In this document: positions 35,592-44,266 of the stretch, piece by piece
How positions within the stretch are numbered: position 1 is the first letter of the stretch
Layout: the number at the start of each line of letters is the position of its first letter
Assembly (NCBI GenBank): GCA_016839345.1
Contig: JAEOUL010000252.1
Location: forward strand, 1 to 46,473
DNA: 46,473 nt
Origin: Candidatus Thorarchaeota archaeon
GTDB lineage: Archaea; Asgardarchaeota; Thorarchaeia; Thorarchaeales; Thorarchaeaceae
Reading direction: 5' to 3'
The notes under the pieces: generated by a model
Told to the model about the DNA's origin: nothing
Seen by the model: the letters and a program-made list of their open reading frames with translations, nothing else
Database searches by the model: none
Program-made: the position numbers and the translations under genes

Positions 35592-36196
35592 GTGTGAGAA
35601 AGGTGGTTGACTTTCGGAACTTCATTGTGTTTCCTGATGTATATCCTCCGTCTGGAGATACCTATCTCCTTCTAGATTCATTACATATCACCCCAAATGA
35701 CGATTTTCTTGAAGTCGGATGTGGGGCAGGTCTTATTACACTCAAAGGAGCTGAGATAGCCAAGAGTGCAGTTAGTATTGATGTTTCACTTGATGCAGTC
35801 CGCAATACCAATGAGAACCTTAAACGACACACGCTTAATCATAAGTGTGCTGTTTTCCAGTCAGACCTACTCACGTCATTTGACCCATTGGTGAAGTTCT
35901 CTCTAATCGTTTTCAATCCTCCATACCTCCCAAATGATGATATGTCTACCAATCTGGATCATGCACTTATTGGAGGACTCACAGGTGCTGAGGTGACTCA
36001 GAGATTCATTCCTCAAGCAGTGGATCATTTGGTTGAGGGGGGACAAGTGTTTGTCGTTGTATCTACCTTAGCTGATAGTGAAGCCATATGGAAGACTATG
36101 AGTGAGTGCGGCCTTGGGGTTGAAAGAGTATCAGAAGAATCTCTATTCTTTGAAAAGATACAAGTTTTGAAGGGAACGCTCAAAGATAGACCCTAG
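35588..36196 (+). CDS. HemK/Mtq2-type methyltransferase
   Basis: A 202-residue class I SAM methyltransferase. Motifs are DVYPPSGDTYLL, FLEVGCGAGLITL and the NPPYLPNDD motif, which marks N-methylation of a Gln or Asn amide. The closest described role is methylation of the release factor aRF1 glutamine, done by Mtq2 with Trm112 in eukaryotes and archaea. A tRNA or protein target other than aRF1 is possible. It overlaps ksgA by 4 bases. Confidence 0.83.
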   Translation: MSVRKVVDFRNFIVFPDVYPPSGDTYLLLDSLHITPNDDFLEVGCGAGLITLKGAEIAKSAVSIDVSLDAVRNTNENLKRHTLNHKCAVFQSDLLTSFDPLVKFSLIVFNPPYLPNDDMSTNLDHALIGGLTGAEVTQRFIPQAVDHLVEGGQVFVVVSTLADSEAIWKTMSECGLGVERVSEESLFFEKIQVLKGTLKDRP

Positions 36197-36263
36197 GGAA
36201 ACGATTTTATGAAGCCACTCAGGGCCTAGATGCGTTCTTGGAGTCTCTCAGAGGGAACCAGAT

Positions 36264-37061
36264 ATGTCTGAAAAGAAAGCTACCAAGCCAAAGAAGAAAT
36301 CAGCTGCCAAGAAGGAACCAGCGAAGAAGACCACGAAGAAAACTACCAAGAAGGTAGAGGGTGTGGTGAGCAAGGATAGTCTGATTTACGTCGATTATAG
36401 CGCTTCGACACAAGATGATGGAGTTGTATTTGATACAACTATGGAAGCCGTTGCAAAGGATTCAATGATTTTCAGAGAGAATGACCGATATGAACCAATG
36501 CTTGTCGCTATTGGTTGGAACTGGTTACTTGCAGCACTAGAAGAGAAACTTGTAGGTATGAAGATTGGGGAGTCCAAGACTGTTGTGGTCCCACCAGAAA
36601 GAGGTGCTGGTGTAAGAGACCCAGCAAAAGTCAAGATGATTGCCAAGACAAAGCTTGCAAAACATGGGTCAAAACCTGTAAAGGGAGAATCAATCACTTT
36701 TGGGAAAGAACGTGGTGTCATTACTGCTGTTTTAGGTAGGTCAGTCAGAGTTGACTTCAACAGTCCACTGGCTGGTCGAAATCTTGAGTTCGATGTTACT
36801 GTAAGAGAGATAATAACAGATCCAATGGATAAAATCAAAGCAGTTGTAAAGAGGAGAATGCCAGGTATTCCTGATGATGATTTTAATTTCTCAATAGCAC
36901 GTAAAATCATAACAATAGAATTGCCCAAAGAAACTAGATACATTCAGGATGTTGCATACGCGGAAATTGGTATTGCAGCTGATGCTTTGAAGGTATTTCC
37001 CGATGCAGAGGAAGTCAAGCTCGTAGTATCGTTTGACCGTCCAAAAGAGAACGTGACATAA
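36264..37061 (+). CDS. FKBP-type peptidyl-prolyl isomerase with lysine-rich N-terminal tail
   Basis: A 265-residue protein. The first 31 residues are Lys, Ala, Pro and Thr rich with repeated AKK and TKK units. Then comes a SlyD-like FKBP domain: LIYVDYSAS, the hydrophobic GWNWLLAALEEKLVGMKIGES segment, an insert-in-flap region (about residues 100-165), and GRNLEFDVTVREI. A further C-terminal domain of about 80 residues follows. It should catalyse proline isomerisation and act as a chaperone. Archaeal FKBPs of this long type are known; the lysine-rich tail is unusual and could bind nucleic acid. Confidence 0.85.
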   Translation: MSEKKATKPKKKSAAKKEPAKKTTKKTTKKVEGVVSKDSLIYVDYSASTQDDGVVFDTTMEAVAKDSMIFRENDRYEPMLVAIGWNWLLAALEEKLVGMKIGESKTVVVPPERGAGVRDPAKVKMIAKTKLAKHGSKPVKGESITFGKERGVITAVLGRSVRVDFNSPLAGRNLEFDVTVREIITDPMDKIKAVVKRRMPGIPDDDFNFSIARKIITIELPKETRYIQDVAYAEIGIAADALKVFPDAEEVKLVVSFDRPKENVT

Positions 37062-37095
37062 AATCCCTCAGGAGTCTTATGGTCACTGAGAAAAC

Positions 37096-37105
37096 CTTAA
37101 AAAAT
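37096..37105 (+). promoter_or_regulatory. Likely TATA box of the proteasome beta gene
   Basis: The CTTAAAAAAT element lies about 50-60 bases before the psmB ATG at 37155, in a 93-base gap after the FKBP gene. A start about 25 bases downstream would give a leader of about 25-30 bases. Confidence 0.3.
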
Positions 37106-37154
37106 CATAAAATAGACAGAAGCTGTTACTAGTTCTCTAGAATTCATCTCCTAC

Positions 37155-37808
37155 ATGGAGTTTATTGATATGGAACATAATATGCAACCCCCGGATGAAT
37201 TAAAGACGGGAACAACTACAGTTGGTCTTATTGCTAAAGACTGCGTTGTTTTAGCTAGCGACCAGAGAGCTACAATGGGATATCTGATAGCTAATAAAAC
37301 TGCAAAGAAAATCTACAAGATTACGGACCGGATTGGTGCAACAATTGCAGGATCTGTAGCTGATGCTCAGGCAATCATGGATCTTTTGAGAGCTGAAGCC
37401 AAGCTATTCGAGATTCAGAGAGGCAGACCAATGCGTGTTAAGGCTCTAACACGACTTCTAAGTAATATTATGTTTCAGGGACGAGGACTCTACATGCTGG
37501 GATCTCTTGTCGGAGGCTTTGACGACGAAGGTCCACAGGTCTTTTACACAGATTTCGTAGGTTCTGTTATTCCAGATAAATTCACATCCAATGGGTCTGG
37601 TTCTCCAGTAGCATTGGGTGTTTTGGAAAACGGTTACAAAGACGACCTACCGAAAAAGAAAGCAATTGAATTAGCTGTAAGTGCGATAGCCGCTGCAATC
37701 GAGAGAGATGCTGCAACTGGTAATTCAATCTTGTGTAGTGTGATTGACAAAGACGGATATCAAGAAGTCGACAAAGAAACTATCATGAAGATCTGGAAAG
37801 GCCAGTAG
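37155..37808 (+). CDS. psmB: Proteasome beta subunit
   Basis: A 217-residue 20S proteasome beta subunit. The propeptide is cleaved between Gly19 and Thr20 in LKTGTTTVG, which frees the catalytic threonine. The SDQRAT and KKIYKI segments hold the Asp and Lys that complete the site, and GSGSPVALGVLE is the usual later motif. It degrades proteins as part of the barrel with alpha subunits, which are not in the window. The PAC2 protein at 20409 may help assembly. Confidence 0.95.
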   Translation: MEFIDMEHNMQPPDELKTGTTTVGLIAKDCVVLASDQRATMGYLIANKTAKKIYKITDRIGATIAGSVADAQAIMDLLRAEAKLFEIQRGRPMRVKALTRLLSNIMFQGRGLYMLGSLVGGFDDEGPQVFYTDFVGSVIPDKFTSNGSGSPVALGVLENGYKDDLPKKKAIELAVSAIAAAIERDAATGNSILCSVIDKDGYQEVDKETIMKIWKGQ

Positions 37809-37933
37809 TGACTGAATTTGTTGAACATCTAGCGGGAAAATCTCGCTCAAGGCTCGTCTAGCATAAGGAGTGTCTGGATAGAGCATTAGACAACATAGGG
37901 CAATGGTAGCCAAGGATTATGATGTGATTATCT

Positions 37934-39850
37934 ATGCAGCCCAATAATGAACAAGAAGAATACGTTGACATCAGAGAGGTAATAAAGAAAGCACTACCCA
38001 GATCAGCTGCTATTAGCACAGTCGAGTATGAAGGTCCAGAGATAGCAATCTACTCAAAAGCTCCAAAGATACTCATTGATGACGGCGATAAAATCAAAGC
38101 CTTGGCTCGGAAAATGAGAAAACGGATAGTTGTCAGATCTTCTCCCGAAGTCAGGTTGACTCATGAGGAAACCGAAAAAGCCGTTCGTGAGCTTGTTCCT
38201 AGTGAGGCGGAAATCACTTCAATTGATTTTGATATATCAAGGGGCGAGGTGATAATTGAAGCACAAAAGCCCGGACTTGTTATAGGTCGTAGCGGTACAA
38301 CGCTTAGAGAAATTACAAGACAGACATTCTGGCGACCCAATGTTATGCGGACTCCTCCAATTGAGAGTAAACTAATCAAACAAATTCGATATATCATCCA
38401 GTCTGAGGCAGCCACTCGTAACAAATCATTCCGAGAGATTGGAAGGAGAATTCACAGACCCCAACTTGTGGACAATGGTTGGATCAGGTTAACAGCTATG
38501 GGAGGGTTCAGAGAAGTCGGAAGACAGTGCATGTTCTTACAAACATCAGAGAGCAATGTACTGATTGAGTGTGGTGTAAACGTTGGTGCACCCAGTAAGG
38601 CATTTCCACGGTTAGATATGCCAGAGTTTAGTGTCGATGACTTAGACGCAGTAGTAATCACGCACGCTCATCTTGACCATTGTGGAATGGTTCCATTCCT
38701 CTTCAAGTATGGTTATCGTGGTCCTGTCTATATGACTCATCCAACTCTCAACCTAGCTACACTTCTACAGCTAGACTATCTTGAAGTAGCTGAGAGAGAG
38801 GGAAAGCTGAGACCTTATCGTGATAGAGACGTCAAGGAATCAATACTACATACAATACCTCTCAATTATGGAGAAGTCACTGATATCGCGCCTGATGTTA
38901 GACTCACGCTTCACAACGCGGGTCATATTCTCGGATCATCCATAGTTCACTTTCATATTGGAGATGGACAGTATAACATGGCCTACACTGGCGATTTCAA
39001 GTTTGGTAGGACCAGATTGCTTGAGCCTGCAACGTTCACTTTTCCACGGTTGGAAACGCTCATAATTGAAAGTACTTATGGCCATCCTACTGATAAGATG
39101 CCACCAAGGCAAGATGTAGAACGAAAGTTCGCACAGATTCTGAAAAGAGCACTGGATCGAGGAGGAAAGGTCTTAATTCCAGTTCTTGCGGTTGGACGTG
39201 CTCAAGAGATTATGCTAGTTATTGAAGACCTCGTAACCAAAGAACGGATACCAAAGGTTCCAGTGTTTATTGAAGGAATGATTGCACAGGCTACTGCAAT
39301 TCACACCACCCATCCAGAAGCACTGAGTAAGAAGATACGAGAGATGATTTTCCATCAAGGAGTGAATCCATTCCTATCCGAAATCTTTGTTCAGGTTGAT
39401 AATCCGGACCAGAGAGAAGAGATTACCGAAGCTGAGCCCTGTATTATCATGGCGACATCAGGTATGCTTGCCGGCGGACCAAGTGTGGACTACTTCAGAC
39501 TCTTAGCCCCAGATGAGAAAAATCTGCTATGCTTCGTGAGCTATCAGGGAGAAGGTACACTAGGTAGGCGTATTCAGAAAGGTTGGAAAGAGGTCAATAT
39601 GAGGAATCGTGAAGGACAGACAACAGTCGTTCCAGTGAATATGGAGGTCACGACAGTTGAGGGCTTCTCTGGGCATTCGGATAGAAAACAAATATTGAAC
39701 TTTGTCAAGAGAGTGAACCCGGTTCCTGAGAGAATTCTAGTTGCACATGGAGAAGTAAGCAAAACAATTGGTCTAGCATCTACTATCCACAAGGCACTAA
39801 ATGTGGAAACAAAAGCGCCAATGGTCACAGAAACTGTGAAACTTCGATGA
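37934..39850 (+). CDS. aCPSF1 / FttA: KH-domain beta-CASP ribonuclease and transcription terminator
   Basis: A 638-residue protein with N-terminal KH-type RNA-binding regions (about residues 1-170, with GLVIGRSGTTLREI), then a metallo-beta-lactamase/beta-CASP nuclease: GGFREVGRQC, the metal-binding THAHLDHCG, AGHILGSS, YTGDFK, ESTYG, and the C-terminal GFSGHSDRK. This is the domain order of archaeal aCPSF1, the conserved archaeal 3'-end endonuclease and termination factor FttA, related to eukaryotic CPSF73. It directly follows psmB, a known archaeal linkage. No domain appears missing. Confidence 0.93.
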   Translation: MQPNNEQEEYVDIREVIKKALPRSAAISTVEYEGPEIAIYSKAPKILIDDGDKIKALARKMRKRIVVRSSPEVRLTHEETEKAVRELVPSEAEITSIDFDISRGEVIIEAQKPGLVIGRSGTTLREITRQTFWRPNVMRTPPIESKLIKQIRYIIQSEAATRNKSFREIGRRIHRPQLVDNGWIRLTAMGGFREVGRQCMFLQTSESNVLIECGVNVGAPSKAFPRLDMPEFSVDDLDAVVITHAHLDHCGMVPFLFKYGYRGPVYMTHPTLNLATLLQLDYLEVAEREGKLRPYRDRDVKESILHTIPLNYGEVTDIAPDVRLTLHNAGHILGSSIVHFHIGDGQYNMAYTGDFKFGRTRLLEPATFTFPRLETLIIESTYGHPTDKMPPRQDVERKFAQILKRALDRGGKVLIPVLAVGRAQEIMLVIEDLVTKERIPKVPVFIEGMIAQATAIHTTHPEALSKKIREMIFHQGVNPFLSEIFVQVDNPDQREEITEAEPCIIMATSGMLAGGPSVDYFRLLAPDEKNLLCFVSYQGEGTLGRRIQKGWKEVNMRNREGQTTVVPVNMEVTTVEGFSGHSDRKQILNFVKRVNPVPERILVAHGEVSKTIGLASTIHKALNVETKAPMVTETVKLR

Positions 39851-39854
39851 CTCT

Positions 39855-40265
39855 CTAGAAACTAACGAATGAAGGGGTCACAATCATACAACCATCATTG
39901 ACGAGCGCAATTTCAGCCATGTAACCACGTGTTTCTCCACGGATTCGTTCAATTATTCGTCGTAGCTCGAGATGAGTTTGATCATTTCCATCATTGAGTC
40001 GTGAGATATCTAACAAGACTATGTTGCCCTCACGAATCTCATTCACAACGAATGGCACATCGGCAAGTGATTCAAGTTTTTTTGACCTGATGAGAATTTT
40101 CTCCAGTTCATCAAGCCTTTTGATATCATGACTGAGGAGTCGTTCTGGCTTGTTATCCTTAGCAGGGGAGAAGACACCAAGACTTGGAAATTTTCTTTGT
40201 ACCGTTTTTTCTTCAGGAGAGTCAGAACTTTGATTTCTTCTAAATAGGAACCTCACACTTAACAC
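39855..40265 (-). CDS. sepF: SepF-like cell-division protein
   Basis: A 136-residue protein. The C-terminal half, DVPFVVNEIREGNIVLLDISRLND, then LRRIIERIRGETRGYMAEIALV and a MIVTP end, matches the SepF (DUF552) fold that links FtsZ filaments to the membrane in many archaea. The N-terminus, SVRFLFRRN, is basic and hydrophobic, as needed for membrane binding. The GTG at 40265 is the first start; a GTG four codons in is possible. It implies FtsZ-based division in this organism. Confidence 0.8.
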   Translation of the reverse strand: MLSVRFLFRRNQSSDSPEEKTVQRKFPSLGVFSPAKDNKPERLLSHDIKRLDELEKILIRSKKLESLADVPFVVNEIREGNIVLLDISRLNDGNDQTHLELRRIIERIRGETRGYMAEIALVNDGCMIVTPSFVSF

Positions 40266-40304
40266 CTCAGTTCAGTTGAATAAAGTCGATGTACGAAGAA
40301 AAGA

Positions 40305-40322
40305 CCGAGTATTATAACTCGG
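40305..40322. promoter_or_regulatory. Perfect inverted repeat in the sepF/helicase divergent promoter
   Basis: CCGAGT (40305-40310) and ACTCGG (40317-40322) form a perfect 6-base inverted repeat around ATTATA. It lies 40 bases before the sepF start and about 46-63 bases before the helicase ATG at 40368. An operator or a promoter with a TATA core fits. A second AT-rich CTTTATCAC at 40330-40338 may be the helicase TATA box. Confidence 0.4.
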
Positions 40323-40367
40323 AGCCAACCTTTATCACAAACTCAATCCAAGGGCTCGGTGATTGCG

Positions 40368-43025
40368 ATGTCTAAGAGGAAGGAGGACGAAGATCTCTCA
40401 AAATTAAGAGAGCAGTTGAAAGCCCTTAGTAACCGCCATGCGATGGAGATTCTTCAGGTATTGAGTCCTCAGACCGGAGAGATTGTTCCCACTCTTGGTT
40501 GGGATGGGATTGTAGAGGGTATGATCGCTCTAGAGGGAGTGAGAAAGCCTGTGGTGGCATCGCGTAACGAGAAATCACAACAACAGGCTGAATATGAAAA
40601 TTTACGTCAGACCTTAATGTCTGGAGGTACAATCTATGAAACAATGAATAAACTGATTCGCTCGGGGTTCGTTATCTCAACAGGAGACAAGGGGAGAAAA
40701 CAACGTGGGTTCATGATCACTCATGAGGGACGACTTGCTCTTGCTGCTATTGGACGACTGGGAGGACCAGTTGGTACAGGTACTGATGTCCAGCAAGCGG
40801 CAAAGATACTACTCAAACACAAGAACTTCGTGAGCTTACTTCCGGCTCAAGAGAAATTCATCAGTGAAGTTGGGGATATTGATGGAAATCTAGTGATTCA
40901 GATGCCTCCTGGTTCTGGAAAGACCTTTCTCGCAATGATAATTGTCCTGTTGCGACTACAGAAGGGAATCAGATGTCTATATCTGAGTCCCTACACATCT
41001 TTGAGTAGACAGATTGTCGAGGAATATGGAAACCTGTTCAAAGAACTGGGATACTCTGTTGTCCGTCATGATGGACTAAGCAGAGCAACAGACAAAGAGC
41101 TTGAGGGTGGAGATTTAATCATTGCAATGTATGAGTCCTTTGCATCTGCATTGCTGCAAAAGAAGAATTGGACTGATGATTTAAGACTCACTGTGGTCGA
41201 TGAACTTACTGAACTAGATTCAGTCATGGCTGTCACACCACAAAGCCTAGGAGCAGATAGAAGTACAAAATTGGACACAATTATCACTCTGTTGAAAGGT
41301 GTTTCCCAGATTGTTACACTATCTTCCCGTTTTGGTGAAACCGAAGAAGTCACCAGTTGGCTCAACGCCAAAGTCTTCAGACCAAATGTTAGACTAGTTC
41401 CAGATGAATTCATTGTGAGTCAAGTTGGAGATCAATTCGAGATAGTCAGTAGTGATGGTACACAAAGGACCAGTTCAGCTCAAGATGATATTCTGGATGC
41501 TGTGATGAATCACTTCATAGACTACAAGAACAAGTCAATTTTAATCGTGGTAAGTTCAAGATTTCGGGCTCAAGGTGTTGCACGGAGACTTGCTAGAACG
41601 CATCCAAGGGAAATAGACAAGGATCTTGTGAATCGAATAGTCGGATCTGGCGAAGACCTTCCATTGAGCAATAGACTAGCAGATACCTTGAAGTATGGTA
41701 TCGCGTTTCATCATTCGGGTTTGGATGCTGGTGTTCGCGAGAGATTGGAACGTGAAATCCGGAAAAAAGGAATCAAGACTGTTGTTTCAACAACAGGAAT
41801 AACTTCGGGGATTAGCTTCCCATTCGACTGCGTCCTTATTCTATTCGATCGGAGCATGTACTTCCTCGAAACACGCTCAAGATATCTGCAGGTTGCAGGT
41901 CGAATTGGTGAATACGATCTTGCACAACGTGGAGGAAGAGTATATCTAGCATTTGAAGATCCAGCCGGAGATGGGCCAATTGTTAGGGATATAGTGGAGA
42001 AACTCCTACATCGTCCAATCGAACCTCTGAATCCTGGTGTGTTGTATCCAAGTTTGGCAATAAGTATCTTGATTCGAGATACCGTTAACGTAAGGACATT
42101 TGTCCGGAAAGACCTAGCTGATAGTTTCATGGATTTTGTTAAGGGTACTTTCAAAGGAACTGTTGACATGGAATACTCTGCTGAAATGAAGAGTTTCTTC
42201 AATTCTCTCTTTAATTGGTTGGAGAAACAAGGAATTTTCGAGAAGGTGGAGAAAGGGTACAGGCTGTCAAAAACTGCCCGTAGTGCAATTTTGGCTAATA
42301 TTGATATTATGGACTATGTTCAGGTGAGTCGTCCTCTCTCGAAACTGAGTGAGGACGCAAACGAATCTAATCTTGTCGACCTATTACTGCAATGCAGAAT
42401 GGCTCAATCTATTCGGCCGAGATCATTTGTACCTTCCAAGATTGAGCTAAATCTAATGAAGTTAGACACTCCAGAGGAATGGTATCTGAATAGAGTTCCA
42501 GAGAGACAAGCAGTGAAAAAGGCAGTCCTCGAGAGATGGCTGGATGAACAAGATGTGGGGACCATTGTGAAAGAGGCCGCAGAGATGGCGAGGGGAATCA
42601 GCCTAGATGAAGGAGACCTCAATTCACTTCTTGGAGTATGCAGTAGAAGCGCAGAGAATCTGAGCCAGTTTCTATCTGCAACAAAAAGAAAAGGCTTGGC
42701 TAAACGGATGACCATTCTAAGTAGACAGTTATTGTATGGTGTCAATGAGGACCTTGCTGGTTCAGACTTGCTCGAGCTACAATTACTTCCTGGTGATGAC
42801 TCTCCATCCAGTCGACTGCCCAGGAATACAGCTAGAACTCTCTATGAAAGAGGATACACATCTATCTCTGATGTAGTTAAGAAAGACCTTGGAGCCAGTA
42901 AAGAGGGATATGCACGAGATCGTTTTGCAAAGAACTGTGGACTTGAACCAGATCTTGCCAGGGAGGTCTACAAGGCAGCTTTGTCACATGTAAGAGCCAA
43001 ACTTGAGGAAGATGACGAAGAATAG
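40368..43025 (+). CDS. Ski2-like DExH-type helicase with N-terminal helical and C-terminal HhH-like regions
   Basis: An 885-residue SF2 helicase. The N-terminal 130 residues include a winged-helix-like region. Walker A is intact (PPGSGKT, Lys185). The Walker B line reads VVDELTELD, the motif III line reads SSRFGE where SAT is usual, and motif VI reads QVAGRIGE where QxxGRxGR is usual. A C-terminal region rich in Arg and Lys ends in an HhH-like segment. I chose ATG 40368 because GGTGAT lies just before it; GTG 40359 is open too. A motor is plausible from Walker A, but several motifs are altered. Hel308-like or ASCC-like roles in repair or RNA are possible. Confidence 0.8.
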   Translation: MSKRKEDEDLSKLREQLKALSNRHAMEILQVLSPQTGEIVPTLGWDGIVEGMIALEGVRKPVVASRNEKSQQQAEYENLRQTLMSGGTIYETMNKLIRSGFVISTGDKGRKQRGFMITHEGRLALAAIGRLGGPVGTGTDVQQAAKILLKHKNFVSLLPAQEKFISEVGDIDGNLVIQMPPGSGKTFLAMIIVLLRLQKGIRCLYLSPYTSLSRQIVEEYGNLFKELGYSVVRHDGLSRATDKELEGGDLIIAMYESFASALLQKKNWTDDLRLTVVDELTELDSVMAVTPQSLGADRSTKLDTIITLLKGVSQIVTLSSRFGETEEVTSWLNAKVFRPNVRLVPDEFIVSQVGDQFEIVSSDGTQRTSSAQDDILDAVMNHFIDYKNKSILIVVSSRFRAQGVARRLARTHPREIDKDLVNRIVGSGEDLPLSNRLADTLKYGIAFHHSGLDAGVRERLEREIRKKGIKTVVSTTGITSGISFPFDCVLILFDRSMYFLETRSRYLQVAGRIGEYDLAQRGGRVYLAFEDPAGDGPIVRDIVEKLLHRPIEPLNPGVLYPSLAISILIRDTVNVRTFVRKDLADSFMDFVKGTFKGTVDMEYSAEMKSFFNSLFNWLEKQGIFEKVEKGYRLSKTARSAILANIDIMDYVQVSRPLSKLSEDANESNLVDLLLQCRMAQSIRPRSFVPSKIELNLMKLDTPEEWYLNRVPERQAVKKAVLERWLDEQDVGTIVKEAAEMARGISLDEGDLNSLLGVCSRSAENLSQFLSATKRKGLAKRMTILSRQLLYGVNEDLAGSDLLELQLLPGDDSPSSRLPRNTARTLYERGYTSISDVVKKDLGASKEGYARDRFAKNCGLEPDLAREVYKAALSHVRAKLEEDDEE

Positions 43026-43030
43026 AAAAC

Positions 43031-43537
43031 TCAAGATTTTCCAAAAACCCAGAGATTATCATTGATATGATGAATTGACTTGATAACCTTTCCCCCACTT
43101 GCAGCTCTCAATGGTTCAGCAGACATCATAGACACACCCACAGCTAGTGGTTTGCCGTGTGTTTCATCAACTATTACTACGATTCCGTTTTCTTTGACAC
43201 GATCATCTATTTCTGTGATTCCAGGACGCATTATGTCAGCTCCATTTACAACAAAACGAACAGCACCCATGTCTACTGTCACTCTTGGAACATCGATTAG
43301 ACCATCAAGAAGTGCTCTGAGGGTGGGAAACATACGTCCCTCATACTCGAAGAAGATAATCTCTCCATTCAGAAGAAAGATTCGGGATCCATCGTCGAGA
43401 ACTCCACCTTCGAGTTGAGTCTTTGCATCCATTTTCTCAATAGGGGACTCAATCTCCTTCTCAATTCTTTCAATCTCTTCCTTCTGTTCACGTTTCTTCA
43501 ACAGATGGCGTTTTTTGATTCTTTCAATCTTTGGCAT
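43031..43537 (-). CDS. MCTS1/Tma20-like PUA-domain protein
   Basis: A 168-residue protein. After a basic coiled-coil N-terminus (MPKIERIKKRHLLKK, then many Glu/Lys), the domain FPTLRALLDGLIDVPRVTVD leads into the PUA domain AVRFVVNGADIMRPGI, VGVSMMSAEPL and IHHINDNLWVFG. This matches human MCTS1 closely in its PUA half (for example FVLSGANIMCPG and IHYLNDGLW). In eukaryotes MCTS1 pairs with DENR in translation reinitiation and ribosome recycling. The ATG at 43537 is the first fitting start; the open frame further up is not needed. Divergent from Lsm. Confidence 0.8.
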   Translation of the reverse strand: MPKIERIKKRHLLKKREQKEEIERIEKEIESPIEKMDAKTQLEGGVLDDGSRIFLLNGEIIFFEYEGRMFPTLRALLDGLIDVPRVTVDMGAVRFVVNGADIMRPGITEIDDRVKENGIVVIVDETHGKPLAVGVSMMSAEPLRAASGGKVIKSIHHINDNLWVFGKS

Positions 43538-43691
43538 TATGTTTACTTGGAAAAGCCATCCTTTTGAAGACTTTGTCATGTCTATGTCATTTGAAAAGAC
43601 CAGCTTCATCGTCATGTTTTTAAGCCGAGGCCAAAGACTAGCGCGAACGTCGAGTGACCATAGGCCACATGACGAGTTTGTTGGTGATTTC

Positions 43692-43937
43692 ATGAATGCA
43701 GGCAGACCCATGGAACTTCTCCAGACCTCTATTGGAGACCAAGTACTGGTTGAGTTGAAAGGTAGAAAGAAAATCAAGGGAAAACTGCGGGGTTATGACC
43801 AACACCTGAACCTCATTCTTGAGGATGCTGAGGAAATATCAGTCAATCCAGAAACGGATGAGCAGATCATCGAAGTGGTCAAGACAGTGATAGTGAGAGG
43901 CGACAACGTCGTGATCGTCTCACCTCCGCCCAAATAA
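43692..43937 (+). CDS. Sm-like protein (Lsm)
   Basis: An 81-residue Sm-fold RNA-binding protein. Sm1 is GDQVLVELKGRKKIKGKLRGYDQHLNLILEDAEE-like and Sm2 is KTVIVRGDNVVIVSP. It would form a ring and bind U-rich RNA. The start at 43692 has GGTGAT just upstream and gives a normal length; the open frame reaches 43515. eL37 follows by 18 bases, a common archaeal pairing (Lsm-eL37). Confidence 0.93.
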   Translation: MNAGRPMELLQTSIGDQVLVELKGRKKIKGKLRGYDQHLNLILEDAEEISVNPETDEQIIEVVKTVIVRGDNVVIVSPPPK

Positions 43938-43955
43938 TCCAAGGAGTAAACTACG

Positions 43956-44144
43956 ATGGGTAAAGGCACACCAGCGAAAGGCAAGAAGAACAACCCACAC
44001 CATATACGATGTAGAAGATGCGGCAGAAGATCCTATCACGTAAGGCACAAAGCATGTGCAGCCTGTGGGTACGGACGCTCAGCCAAGCTCCGTCAGTTCA
44101 AATGGGCGCACAAGAAAGTTCATGGCGTTCGTGTTCGTGGGTAA
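43956..44144 (+). CDS. rpl37e: Large-subunit ribosomal protein eL37
   Basis: A 62-residue zinc-finger ribosomal protein with [13 protein letters not shown] at the start, then [30 protein letters not shown], giving the CxxC-CxxC zinc site, and a [14 protein letters not shown] tail. Length and order are typical of archaeal eL37. It is directly downstream of lsm. The gene faces the small protein gene at 44267. Confidence 0.95.
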   Translation: MGKGTPAKGKKNNPHHIRCRRCGRRSYHVRHKACAACGYGRSAKLRQFKWAHKKVHGVRVRG

Positions 44145-44228
44145 TGTACTTCTTGTCACTGATTTTCATATCAAAACTTGATTCACTAATGTATCTAATT
44201 TTTAATTCTCATTCGGAAAAAAGAAGAG

Positions 44229-44251
44229 ATGTCGCTCCAAAAAAGCGACAT
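44229..44251. terminator. Stem-loop between convergent genes
   Basis: A perfect 8-base stem, ATGTCGCT (44229-44236) with AGCGACAT (44244-44251), has a 7-base loop. It lies between the 3' ends of eL37 and the convergent gene at 44267. A T-rich stretch upstream near 44198 could act as a plus-strand termination signal. Bidirectional termination or mRNA 3'-end stabilisation is plausible. Confidence 0.4.
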
Positions 44252-44266
44252 TAACTAGGTCAGTGT

